Of a stretch of DNA of 64,000 nucleotides, positions 39,665 through 47,724 are shown piece after piece. How positions within the stretch are numbered: the stretch's first letter is position 1; each line of letters opens with the position of its first letter. The notes beneath the pieces were generated by a model, which saw only the letters and a list, made by a program, of their open reading frames with translations, had not been told where the DNA came from and searched no databases. The DNA comes from Streptomyces sp. NRRL F-2664 (GTDB lineage Bacteria; Actinomycetota; Actinomycetes; Streptomycetales; Streptomycetaceae), in assembly GCF_000719345.1 (NCBI RefSeq), contig NZ_JOFX01000016.1, forward strand, positions 59,295 to 123,294. The letters run 5' to 3'. A program made the translations under genes and the position numbers.

Positions 39665-40597
39665 TCAGGTGTAGACGAGCAGGTGGTCGCAGGTGTTCGT
39701 ACCGGAAGGGAGCGAGGAGTCGCTGCTCAGGGCGTAGAAGCTCCCCGTGAATCCGGTCGCCGTGACCTTCGGGACGACGATCAGTGTCTGTCCCGCCATG
39801 TCCAGACCGAACCTCCGCACCACGTTCACGTTCAGCAGCTCGAAGAGGTTCTGTGCGAGCGAGTCGAGCCGCAGGACCCGGTAGGTCCGGTCGCCCGATC
39901 CCAGCTTCCCCGTCACCAGCGCCTGGTACTGCGTGTCACCCCACTGCGACGGGTGCAGGGCCACGCGCCCCGATGCTTCGAGGGCCTGCAGCCGCAGCTG
40001 CGTGCTGGTCTGGATGCCGGCCATGTGGAGGTGCAGCTGGTTGAGCTGTCGGGCGCTCCGGGAGTTGACCCCCAGACCCGTGTAGCGGTACCGGACGGGG
40101 ACGTCCCCTCCCGGGCGGCCGGTCTCCCATGCCTCGTGCCAGTAGTTCGCCGCGTTCGGCGACACGAGGAACGGGCACTCGATGCCGGTGATCCGGCAGC
40201 TGGGCAGGAGGAGGTAGTTGTTCTGGGACTCCGGTCTGCCGTGCAGCACCACGTAGTTCGGCTCCGTCTTGAGGCAGTTGGGCCGCTGCCCGGACGGCGG
40301 GACGATCCCCTGCGTGCAGTACTGCACGTCCTGCCACAGCGGGTCGGTGTCGGCGGGGCTGCCGCAGAGGCCCTGGAGCTGCGAGGGAGGGCACGGGGCC
40401 TGACCGGTTCCGGGCGGCGGTGGTGTGGGGTCCGTCGGGCAGGGGCAGCAGGGCGGGTCCCCTGCGGCAGGGCCCGGCCGGGGCGCCGCGGCCGCGCCCC
40501 CGGCGGTGCCGGTCAGCAGCGCCCCCGCACCCAGGGCGCCGGAGAGGGCCACGAAGTGGCGCCGGGGCATGTCGTTCGTCGTGCCGGGGTGCTTCAC
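39665..40597 (-). CDS. Tat-exported CDP-diacylglycerol pyrophosphatase-like protein
   Basis: 310 residues. A twin-arginine signal (PRRHFVALSGALGAGA, about 11-27) is followed by a Cys/Pro-rich spacer and a domain with the Cdh family pattern: NYVVLHGRPESQNNYLLLP near 112, RITGIECPFL, NYWHEAWE, and SRSARQLNQLHLHMAG near 187, whose HLH is the HIT-like catalytic motif. E. coli Cdh cleaves CDP-diacylglycerol to CMP and phosphatidate. GTG 40597 follows GGAG. ATG 40570 would also keep the signal. Many cysteines suggest disulfides after export in folded form. Confidence 0.8.
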   Translation of the reverse strand: MKHPGTTNDMPRRHFVALSGALGAGALLTGTAGGAAAAPRPGPAAGDPPCCPCPTDPTPPPPGTGQAPCPPSQLQGLCGSPADTDPLWQDVQYCTQGIVPPSGQRPNCLKTEPNYVVLHGRPESQNNYLLLPSCRITGIECPFLVSPNAANYWHEAWETGRPGGDVPVRYRYTGLGVNSRSARQLNQLHLHMAGIQTSTQLRLQALEASGRVALHPSQWGDTQYQALVTGKLGSGDRTYRVLRLDSLAQNLFELLNVNVVRRFGLDMAGQTLIVVPKVTATGFTGSFYALSSDSSLPSGTNTCDHLLVYT

Positions 40598-40720
40598 AGG
40601 TGCGCGCTCCGATGGTCGGCGACCGCTGGTCCCCGAACAAAGTAGGCGGTCGGCGGGCTCTTTCCCGGTAGGGAGAAGACGGAGCAGCAGCCGTTGCGCC
40701 GGATGGCCGCAGGCATCCGT

Positions 40721-40750
40721 CCCGCCGCGACCCGCCGCGACCCGCCGCGA
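40721..40750. repeat. Three perfect 10-bp tandem repeats in a divergent promoter region
   Basis: CCCGCCGCGA occurs three times head to tail, in register with one DNA turn, and a partial copy (CCGCGA) follows. It lies 61 nt before the carbonic anhydrase start and 124 nt from the start of the divergent gene. Confidence 0.75.
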
Positions 40751-40810
40751 CCGCGACGCGGCCTCCCGCCCGGTCGCGCGGCGCCGGGGCGCAGGTCGTA
40801 CGCTGCGGCC

Positions 40811-41455
40811 ATGAGCGACATACAGACACCCACGCCCCGTGACGCCCTCGAGATGCTGCTGGGCGGGAACCAGCGTTTCGTCGCCGGGACCCCGGAGCAC
40901 CCCAACCAGGACGCCGCCCGCCGCACCGAGACCGTGCCGGCGCAGAACCCGTTCGCCGTGATCTTCGGCTGTTCCGACTCCCGCCTCGCGGCGGAGATCA
41001 TCTTCGACCGCGGGCTCGGCGACCTGTTCGTGGTCCGTACGGCCGGCCACGTGGCCGGCCCGGAGGTGCTCGGCAGCATCGAGTACGGGGCGAGCGTGCT
41101 CGGTGCCCCCCTGGTGGTCGTACTCGGCCACGACGCGTGCGGTGCGGTTGCGGCAACCCGTTCGGCCGTCGAGGACGGGACGGCCGCGGGCGGCTACGTG
41201 CGGGACGTCATCGAGCGGGTCACCCCCAGCGTCCTGGCGGCCCGCGCCGCCGGGCACACCGAGGACGCCGACTTCATCGCCGCGCACATCCGGCTCACGG
41301 TCGACCTCCTGCTGGAGCGCTCCCGCGTCCTGGCGGAGGAGGTCGAGGCCGGCCGTATGGCGGTGGTGGGCCTGTCGTACCGGCTGGCCGACGGCACGGC
41401 CCGGGTGGTCACCGCGCGCGGCCTGGACCCCGTCCTGGCCGGGGTCGCTTCCTGA
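40811..41455 (+). CDS. Beta-class carbonic anhydrase
   Basis: 214 residues. Zinc ligands are visible as CSDSR (Cys53, with the Asp-Arg dyad) and HDACG near residues 104-108, the usual beta-class Cys-His-Cys set. It interconverts CO2 and bicarbonate in the cytoplasm. ATG 40811 lacks a clear ribosome site, so a leaderless or weakly translated message is possible. Three 10-bp repeats lie upstream. Confidence 0.92.
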   Translation: MSDIQTPTPRDALEMLLGGNQRFVAGTPEHPNQDAARRTETVPAQNPFAVIFGCSDSRLAAEIIFDRGLGDLFVVRTAGHVAGPEVLGSIEYGASVLGAPLVVVLGHDACGAVAATRSAVEDGTAAGGYVRDVIERVTPSVLAARAAGHTEDADFIAAHIRLTVDLLLERSRVLAEEVEAGRMAVVGLSYRLADGTARVVTARGLDPVLAGVAS

Positions 41456-41483
41456 CCGTCCGGCAGCCCGTCCCGCGGCCCGG

Positions 41484-41517
41484 CGCTGCCCGGTACGAGG
41501 TGTCGTACCGGGCAGCG
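41484..41517. terminator. Bidirectional terminator, 15-bp stem
   Basis: The perfect arms 41484-41498 and 41503-41517 with a GGTG loop sit between the carbonic anhydrase stop and the convergent lipoprotein stop. Confidence 0.82.
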
Positions 41518-41548
41518 GGGCCGTGGGGGGCCGGGGCGAGGGCGGTGG

Positions 41549-42493
41549 TCAGGCCTTCGGCACGGTGTTGACGTAGTCGGTGCCCGCTCCGTGGAAGCCG
41601 TCCACCGTCTTCTGGACGTCCGCCGGGGAAACGGCTTCGTCGGCCTTGTGGTAGACCCAGTCGACCTTCATGTCCCAGGTGCGCGGACCGCTGCCGGTGA
41701 AGGGCAGGTCGATGAACCAGTTGCTGAAGTGGATGTCCATCTTCTCGCGCGGGACGTACTTGCCGGAGCTGGTGAACAGCTCCTTGCCGTCCAGGGAGTA
41801 GGTGACCTTCCCGTTCATGGCGGTGATCATCAGGACGTGCCAGCCGCCGAGGCGCTGCCGGGTCGTGTGGCTGACCCGGTCCGGCGGGTCGGCCCGGTAC
41901 CAGCTGACGTTGTCGAGCCGCGGACCCGCGGAGCCCCAGCCGCCGTTCGGCAGGTACTCGAAGTCCAGCTCGCTGTAGGCGTCCGAGGCGTCCGAGGGGG
42001 AGATCGGGAAGAAGGTCTGCACGACGTGGTCGCCGTTGCGGCCGCTCGCGGGCTTGTCGCCGAAGTGGACCCGGGCGGCGTAGGTCCCGGTGAAGAGGTT
42101 CTTCCCGGTGCCCTGCACCTCGACCTGGCTGGTGCCCTGCGGGGTGCCGTCGGTGGAGGACCGCAGGTGCAGGACCGTGCCCCCCTGGGCGGCCGGGTCC
42201 GTGGGGAAGGAGGCGCCCGTGGTGGCCCAGGTGTCCTTGATGCCCGGGCCGCCCCCGTCGGTACGCACCTCCCAGCCGTGGGCGGCGAGTGAGGGGTCGT
42301 CCGCGCCGGTGTAGCGGAAGGTGTCGAACAGTGTTCCCGGCGGACCGGACGGGGTCGGCGAGGCGCTGGGGGCGGGCCCTGAGGCATCGTCGGCGGGGCC
42401 GCCCCCGGAACACGCGGCGAGCACGCTCAACAGGGCGGGCAGCGTGAGCGCGGTCCACACGCGGCGACGAGGGGTGCGGCGAGGCTGGCTCAC
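41549..42493 (-). CDS. Lipoprotein with GH16-like glycoside hydrolase domain
   Basis: 314 residues. A signal with lipobox LAAC at about 25-28 is followed by a Ser/Pro/Gly spacer and a beta-jelly-roll domain. YSELDFEYLPNGGW near residue 180 carries the ExDxE catalytic pattern of GH16 laminarinase-type enzymes, and TYSLDGKELF plus WFIDLPFTG fit later strands. It would cleave a beta-glucan or similar polymer at the cell surface. GTG 42493 follows AAGGAG by 5 nt. A longer start lacks a ribosome site. Confidence 0.75.
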   Translation of the reverse strand: MSQPRRTPRRRVWTALTLPALLSVLAACSGGGPADDASGPAPSASPTPSGPPGTLFDTFRYTGADDPSLAAHGWEVRTDGGGPGIKDTWATTGASFPTDPAAQGGTVLHLRSSTDGTPQGTSQVEVQGTGKNLFTGTYAARVHFGDKPASGRNGDHVVQTFFPISPSDASDAYSELDFEYLPNGGWGSAGPRLDNVSWYRADPPDRVSHTTRQRLGGWHVLMITAMNGKVTYSLDGKELFTSSGKYVPREKMDIHFSNWFIDLPFTGSGPRTWDMKVDWVYHKADEAVSPADVQKTVDGFHGAGTDYVNTVPKA

Positions 42494-42816
42494 ACGGGCT
42501 CCTTGGGACGTTGAGGCGGCCTGCGGGCAGGCGGGCACGGGCAGGGGCGCCGGGCCGGTTCCCGGACACGCGGTCCGCGGGGGGTCACCGGCTGGTGCGA
42601 CGAGGGGATGAGGGCGTCATCCTAAGGCGCCCGCATCCCGGCCGTACGCCGGCGGTCCTACTAACCGGTACGACTCATTCCGTTTCGATCTGGTCACGAC
42701 CGCCCGGTAGATCGTCTTATATCCGTGCAACCGGCCCATGTCGCTCCCGGCCGGTGCACTAGCGTTCGCCCTGCGATCCCGCGGTCTACGTACCCTGCAC
42801 TGAAAGGCTTCGCAAG
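42494..42816. other. 323-bp divergent intergenic region
   Basis: Between the GH16-like lipoprotein and the CE4-GT2 operon. The part from 42655 to 42725 is AT-richer than its surroundings and holds TATATC (42718-42723) as a possible -10 for the plus-strand operon. No small gene, repeat or known operator was recognised. Confidence 0.4.
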
Positions 42817-43317
42817 GTGCGCCCAGCCATGCCTCCCGACCGACGTGGATCGGAACCCCCGAACCGGCCCGACACGTCCGGGTCGGGCTTCGAGGAACCC
42901 GCCCCGGCACCGGTGTTCGTCGACCAGTCCGGTCTGCGCGGGCGGCTGCTGCGCGGTCTCGGCTGGCCGGTCTCCGTCATCGGCGCGGTTCTGGCGGTCG
43001 CCATGGGCAGCAGCCTGATCGGCATGCAGGCGGACGCCCCGGCGATGAGCATCCCGGTGCAGCCGTCGCGCGCCCCCCAGCCGTCGCCGGCTCCCGCGTC
43101 CGCGTCGGCGGCGTCGCCCGCGCCCCGTACGGGCACGCGGTCGACGAGTCCGGGGGCGAAGGCCACGGCCGCGGCCAAGGCCCCGGCCGGCGCGTCCTCG
43201 GCCGCGACGCCCAGGGCCACCGCCGGCCCGTCGAAGGCATCGGCCCCCGCGCCGAGGCCCGCGACCACCGGGCAGCGCGGGGCCAAGCCGTCGGGCCGCC
43301 CGACCAAGCAGCCCTGA
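42817..43317 (+). CDS. Small membrane protein with Ala/Pro/Ser-rich extracellular tail
   Basis: 166 residues. About 45 cytoplasmic residues precede a single membrane helix (about 50-68, WPVSVIGAVLAVAMGSSL), and the remaining 90 residues are Ala, Pro, Ser and Lys with no fold signal, so they are probably extended in the cell wall. GTG 42817 has GAAAGG upstream. It lies 86 nt before the CE4-GT2 synthase and is likely cotranscribed. It may be an accessory subunit of polysaccharide synthesis, which I infer from position only. Confidence 0.65.
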   Translation: MRPAMPPDRRGSEPPNRPDTSGSGFEEPAPAPVFVDQSGLRGRLLRGLGWPVSVIGAVLAVAMGSSLIGMQADAPAMSIPVQPSRAPQPSPAPASASAASPAPRTGTRSTSPGAKATAAAKAPAGASSAATPRATAGPSKASAPAPRPATTGQRGAKPSGRPTKQP

Positions 43318-43403
43318 CCCAGCGGTCCCCCCGGCGCCCCGGCCGCCGGTCCCCGGTCCCGGCCGGCACCCCCTCCCCCTGCACCACCGTCACCAGGAGC
43401 GTC

Positions 43404-45560
43404 ATGTCCCGCCATCAGCGCCGCCGGCAGTCCCCGCTGAGGCCGCGCCGACTGGCCGCACCGCCCCTGCGCTTCTTCATGCCGCTGTCCCTGCTGGCCT
43501 GCCTGCTGGCCCTGCTCGTCCTGCGCGGCCTGGCCACCAACGAGGCGTTCCACGACTCCCGGATCGCGATCTCGGTCGACAAGACGACCGTGCCGGGCCA
43601 CCTCCTCAAGGGCGGCCCGGTCATCGACGCCCGCGGCGCCAGGAACGAGCACCCCGTCAGCTACCACATCCCCGACCGCACCGCCGTCCTGAGCTTCGAC
43701 GACGGCCCCTCCCCGGAGTGGACCCCGAAGATCCTCGAACTGCTCGCCTCCCGCAACGTCCGCGCGGACTTCTTCGTGACCGGCGCGATGACCACGCGCA
43801 ACCCCGACCTGATCCGCCAGATCGTCGCGGGCGGCCACGAGCTGGGCGTGCACACCTTCACCCACCCCGACCTGGTGTACCAGTCCCGCGCCCGGATCAG
43901 CTGGGAGCTGGCGCAGACGCAGCTGGCGCTGGCGGGCGTCGCCGGCGTGCACAGCGCGCTGTTCCGCCCGCCCTACTCCTCCGACGCCTCCGCCATGGAC
44001 GACTGGAACTACCCGGTGATCAAGTACGTGGGCGCGCGCGGCTACCTCACCGCGTTCATCGACCGCGACACCGACGACTGGAAGCGCCCCGGCGTGGACG
44101 CCATCGTGCAGGCGGCGATGCCGGCCAAGCCCGGCGCGGGCGCCCTGATCCTGCTGCACGACGCGGGTGGCGACCGTAGCCAGACCGTCGCCGCGCTCGC
44201 GCAGATCATCGACCGGCTGCAGGCCCAGGGATACCGCTTCACCACCGTCTCGGATGCGCTCGGCGCGTCCAGCGCGACCGTGCCGGTGCACGGGTTCCAG
44301 CTCTGGGCGGGGAAGGGCTACGTCTGGGCCACCCAGTTCGCCGTACTCACCCTGCCGGTCCTGGTCGGGCTGCTGGCCCTCGTCGGCTTCCTCAACTTCG
44401 GGCGGTTCGCGCTGATGCTCGTCCTCGCACCGGTCCACGCACGCCGCTCCAAACGGCGGGACGCCTGGGGACCGCCCGTCACCGAGCCGGTCACCGTGCT
44501 GGTGCCGGCCTACAACGAGCGCGAGTGCATCGCCAACACCCTCCACTCCCTGGCCGCCAGTGACCACCCGATCGAGGTGATCGTCGTCGACGACGGCTCC
44601 ACCGACGGCACGGCGGACATCGTCGAGGAGATGGCCCTGCCCTTCGTCCGGCTGATACGCAAGGCCAACGGCGGCAAGTCCAGCGCGCTCAACACCGGTA
44701 TCGCGGCCGCCTCGTACGACATCGTCGTGATGATGGACGGCGACACCGTCTTCGAACCGTCCACGGTGCGCGAGCTGGTCCAGCCCTTCGGCGACGCGGC
44801 CATCGGCGCCGTCGCGGGCAACGCCAAGGTCGGCAACCGCGACAGCCTGATCGGGGCCTGGCAGCACATCGAGTACGTCCTCGGCCACAACCTGGACCGC
44901 CGGATGTACGACATGCTGGGCGTCATCCCCACGATCCCCGGCGCGGTCGGCGCATTCCGCAAGGAGGCTCTGCGAAGGGTCGGCGGCATGAGCGACGACA
45001 CCCTCGCCGAGGACACCGACATCACCATCGCGGTGCTCTGCGACGGCTGGCGGATCGTCTACGCCGAGCACGCCCGCGCCTGGACGGAGGCTCCCGCGAG
45101 CCTCCAGCAGCTCTGGTCCCAGCGGTACCGCTGGAGCTACGGCAGCATGCAGGCGATGTGGAAGCACCGCGGCGCCGTGACCTCCCGCGGCCCGGCCGGG
45201 CGCTTCGGCCGGGTCGGGCTGCCGCTCGTCGTGCTGTTCGGCGTGGTCGCCCCGCTGCTGGCCCCGCTGGTGGACCTGTTCCTGCTGTACGGAGTGCTCT
45301 TCGGGGACGCCCCGATCACCGTGACCAGCTGGGCCGGCTTCATCCTGCTGCAGGCCGCGCTGTCCTGGTACGCCTTCCGGCTCGACCGCGAGAAGCCCTG
45401 GCACCTGATCAGCCTGCCGATCCAGCAGCTCGTCTACCGCCAGCTGATGTACATCGTCCTGCTGCAGTCCGCCATCACCGCGATGACCGGCGGCCGGCTG
45501 CGCTGGCAGAAGCTCCGGCGGACCGGCGAGGTCGCGGTGCCGGTGGAGGCCCGACCGTGA
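43404..45560 (+). CDS. matB: Bifunctional polysaccharide deacetylase (CE4) and GT2 glycosyltransferase, MatB-like
   Basis: 718 residues. One N-terminal helix is followed by a NodB domain: LSFDDGPSPEWTPKIL near 95, HTFTHP near 152, FRPPYS near 188 and LLHDAGG near 250. After a helix pair (about 305-345) comes a processive GT2 domain: PAYNERE, VVDDGSTDGT, DGDTVFEP, AEDTDIT and QRYRW, then four C-terminal helices. This domain order is that of MatB, which I recall from the poly-beta-1,6-N-acetylglucosamine system of S. lividans and S. coelicolor that drives hyphal aggregation. The stop overlaps the next start as GTGA. The symbol rests on architecture, not on alignment. Confidence 0.85.
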   Translation: MSRHQRRRQSPLRPRRLAAPPLRFFMPLSLLACLLALLVLRGLATNEAFHDSRIAISVDKTTVPGHLLKGGPVIDARGARNEHPVSYHIPDRTAVLSFDDGPSPEWTPKILELLASRNVRADFFVTGAMTTRNPDLIRQIVAGGHELGVHTFTHPDLVYQSRARISWELAQTQLALAGVAGVHSALFRPPYSSDASAMDDWNYPVIKYVGARGYLTAFIDRDTDDWKRPGVDAIVQAAMPAKPGAGALILLHDAGGDRSQTVAALAQIIDRLQAQGYRFTTVSDALGASSATVPVHGFQLWAGKGYVWATQFAVLTLPVLVGLLALVGFLNFGRFALMLVLAPVHARRSKRRDAWGPPVTEPVTVLVPAYNERECIANTLHSLAASDHPIEVIVVDDGSTDGTADIVEEMALPFVRLIRKANGGKSSALNTGIAAASYDIVVMMDGDTVFEPSTVRELVQPFGDAAIGAVAGNAKVGNRDSLIGAWQHIEYVLGHNLDRRMYDMLGVIPTIPGAVGAFRKEALRRVGGMSDDTLAEDTDITIAVLCDGWRIVYAEHARAWTEAPASLQQLWSQRYRWSYGSMQAMWKHRGAVTSRGPAGRFGRVGLPLVVLFGVVAPLLAPLVDLFLLYGVLFGDAPITVTSWAGFILLQAALSWYAFRLDREKPWHLISLPIQQLVYRQLMYIVLLQSAITAMTGGRLRWQKLRRTGEVAVPVEARP

Positions 45561-46978
45561 CCGCACCCCTGCACTCCGGACGCAACCAGGACACCCTCAA
45601 GCTGAGGGTTCCCCCCGTGCCGCGGCCTCAGCCGGCCTCGTCGCCCCGGGCCACGGCGTCGCCCCTGCCGGCGGCGGCGCACCAGCGGTGGCCCGAGCCG
45701 TGGGACGGACCGGGCCCCCGAACGCTTGACGCACCCGACGCACCCGACGCACCCGACGCACCCGACGCACCCGACGCACCCGACGCACCCGAGACACCGC
45801 AAGCGCCGGGGACTCCTGACGCGCAGCCCCGGCCCGCGGGCGGCCGGGACCGCTACCTCGACCTCCTGCGCGCGCTCGCGCTCGGCCGCGTCGTGCTGTA
45901 CCACAACTTCGTCTGGGGCTGGCTGCCCCTCGTCTTCCCGTCGATGGGCGTGATGTTCGCCCTCGCCGGTTCGCTGATGGCCCGCTCGCTCAGCCGCCCC
46001 GCCCTCGGCGTGATCCGCGGCCGGCTGCGCCGCCTGCTGCCCCCGATGTGGCTGTTCGGCGCCGTCCTGGTCACGTTGCAGATCATCGACGGGTGGGGTC
46101 CCGACTCCGAGGGCCACCCCCACTGGTGGTGGGGCAAGATGGCCTTCTGGATCCTGCCGCTGAGCACCCCGCCGTACGCGGACGAGCTGACCGGCTTCGG
46201 GCTCGTGGAACAGTCCTGGGCCGCGCAGATCGCCGTCCCGCTCTGGTACCTCCGGGCCTACCTCTGGTACGTCCTGTTCTCTCCGCTGCTGCTCCGGGCC
46301 CTGCGCCGGCTCCCGTGGGTGACGCTGTCCACCCCGCTCGCCCTGACGATCGTGATGCACACCTTCTTCGCGGACCAGGAGTTCGTCTACTACCGGATCT
46401 GGGAGACCGCCAGTGACTTCGCCATGTTCGGCTCCTGCTGGATCCTCGGCATGGCCCACCAGCAGGGGCTCCTCAAGAGGATCCCGCAGTACGTAGTGCC
46501 GTCCGTCGCACCGCTCGTGATGGTGGCCGGCTTCTGGTACCTGCAGACCCGGCCGGTCGACCCGACCGTGCCGACCGACATCGAGGCCTGGCCGGTCGCC
46601 CAGGCCCTGTGGTCGCTCGGCTTCGTCGCCCTCCTGCTCCACATCAGCCCGTCCTGGGACCGGTGGCCCAGACCGCTGGAGCGCTGGAACGGCTTGATCG
46701 GTTTCCTCAACGCGCGCGCCGTCAGCGTCTACCTCTGGCACCAGGTGGCGCTCGTGGCGGCCATCCCGCTGATCGACCCGCTCTGGAGCGTCCCCTTCGT
46801 CTACGAGCACTTCCGCTGGCTGCTGGCAAGCCAGTGGTTCACGCTCCTGGTGGCGATCCCGCTGGCCGCACTGCTCGTGCTGGCCTTCGGCTGGGTCGAG
46901 GACGTGGCCGCCCGACGCCGCCCGCGCCTCCTGCCGTACCCCCGCCGCCCACGCGGCCGCCGCCGAGCCCGGGCCTGA
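45557..46978 (+). CDS. Membrane acyltransferase (AT3 family) with Asp-Ala-Pro repeat
   Basis: 473 residues. A Pro/Ala-rich N-terminus of about 95 residues contains seven perfect Asp-Ala-Pro units. The rest is a ten-helix acyltransferase-3 domain beginning RYLDLLRALALGRVVLYHNF near 97, with the conserved Arg and His, and WHQVALVAAIP near 395. GTG 45557 overlaps the synthase stop, so translation is coupled. It probably adds acyl groups, such as acetyl or succinyl, to the polymer made by the CE4-GT2 protein. Confidence 0.85.
   Translation: MTAPLHSGRNQDTLKLRVPPVPRPQPASSPRATASPLPAAAHQRWPEPWDGPGPRTLDAPDAPDAPDAPDAPDAPDAPETPQAPGTPDAQPRPAGGRDRYLDLLRALALGRVVLYHNFVWGWLPLVFPSMGVMFALAGSLMARSLSRPALGVIRGRLRRLLPPMWLFGAVLVTLQIIDGWGPDSEGHPHWWWGKMAFWILPLSTPPYADELTGFGLVEQSWAAQIAVPLWYLRAYLWYVLFSPLLLRALRRLPWVTLSTPLALTIVMHTFFADQEFVYYRIWETASDFAMFGSCWILGMAHQQGLLKRIPQYVVPSVAPLVMVAGFWYLQTRPVDPTVPTDIEAWPVAQALWSLGFVALLLHISPSWDRWPRPLERWNGLIGFLNARAVSVYLWHQVALVAAIPLIDPLWSVPFVYEHFRWLLASQWFTLLVAIPLAALLVLAFGWVEDVAARRRPRLLPYPRRPRGRRRARA
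45728..45790 (+). repeat. Seven perfect 9-bp tandem repeats inside the acyltransferase gene
   Basis: GACGCACCC is repeated seven times without a mismatch, coding Asp-Ala-Pro each time. The unit keeps the reading frame, so copy number could vary between strains without breaking the gene. Confidence 0.92.
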
Positions 46979-47007
46979 CACGGCGGCCCGCGGGTCAGGC
47001 CGCCGTG
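46979..47007. terminator. Bidirectional hairpin after the acyltransferase
   Basis: A 10-bp stem (46979-46988 with 46998-47007) begins directly after the acyltransferase stop and overlaps the last codons of the convergent DM13 gene. Confidence 0.6.
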
Positions 47008-47564
47008 AGGGGCGCCGCGCCGAAGGAGACGTCGAAGCGGTCGCACCAGATGGTGACGCTGCTGTAGTCCGCCAGGTTCACCTCGGCCGGGACGTCGTAG
47101 TTCTGGTCGCCCTTGTTGCCCTTGAGCTTGCCCAGGCTGACGTGCTTCCCGTCGTCGAAGACGCGCCAGCCGGCGACGCCCTCCTTCACGGGGGCGTCGG
47201 TCAGCCAGACGTGCAGGTCCGGCCCGTTGCTGGTGTCGAGGCCCTCCAGGCGCAGGGTGCGGGATCCGTCGGGCAGGCGGATCAGCTTCGCCGTGCCCGT
47301 CGTGGTGTGCTCGTGACTGATCAGGGTGCCCTGGGCGAGGGTCTGCGGGCCGGAGGGGGCGGCGGGGCCGGTGGGCGCCGCGGAACCCGAGGGCGCCGGG
47401 GTGCGCTCGGGCGCGGCCGCCGTCGGAGACGCCTCGCTGACGGTCCGGTCCTGCCACAGCTTCCACGGCTGGAACCAGTAGGCGCCGATGCCCAGCACCA
47501 CCACCGCCACCACGACCAGCGCTCCGGCCCACACACCACGCCGCTTCATGTCCGCCACCGACAT
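46995..47564 (-). CDS. Membrane-anchored DM13 domain protein
   Basis: 189 residues. One membrane helix (about 10-28) is followed by a Pro/Ala spacer and a DM13 domain: GTLISHEHTTTGTAKLI, DLHVWLTDAPV, SLGKLKGNKGDQNYDVP and SVTIWCDRFDVSFGAAPL, with the conserved Cys that has been proposed to serve in redox or cytochrome-like electron transfer. ATG 47564 follows GAGGAAG. Its start diverges from the SDR gene across 160 bp. Function in bacteria is not established. Confidence 0.85.
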   Translation of the reverse strand: MSVADMKRRGVWAGALVVVAVVVLGIGAYWFQPWKLWQDRTVSEASPTAAAPERTPAPSGSAAPTGPAAPSGPQTLAQGTLISHEHTTTGTAKLIRLPDGSRTLRLEGLDTSNGPDLHVWLTDAPVKEGVAGWRVFDDGKHVSLGKLKGNKGDQNYDVPAEVNLADYSSVTIWCDRFDVSFGAAPLTAA

Positions 47565-47724
47565 CCCCACTTCCTCACCGGTCCGCTCACCCCGTTCCCC
47601 GACATTCAACGCGACGGGCACCCCGCCGCGCCACGACCGGACCGAGGACAAAGTTCTGACGCCGATTCCTCCGCCGCGGAAAAGGGTGACAGGAACTGTC
47701 CGGTTGGGCTCGCACGATGGAGGC

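Noticed and set aside
40721-40750. CRISPR array
   Set aside because: The units are 10 bp, contiguous and without spacers, and no cas gene is present in the window.
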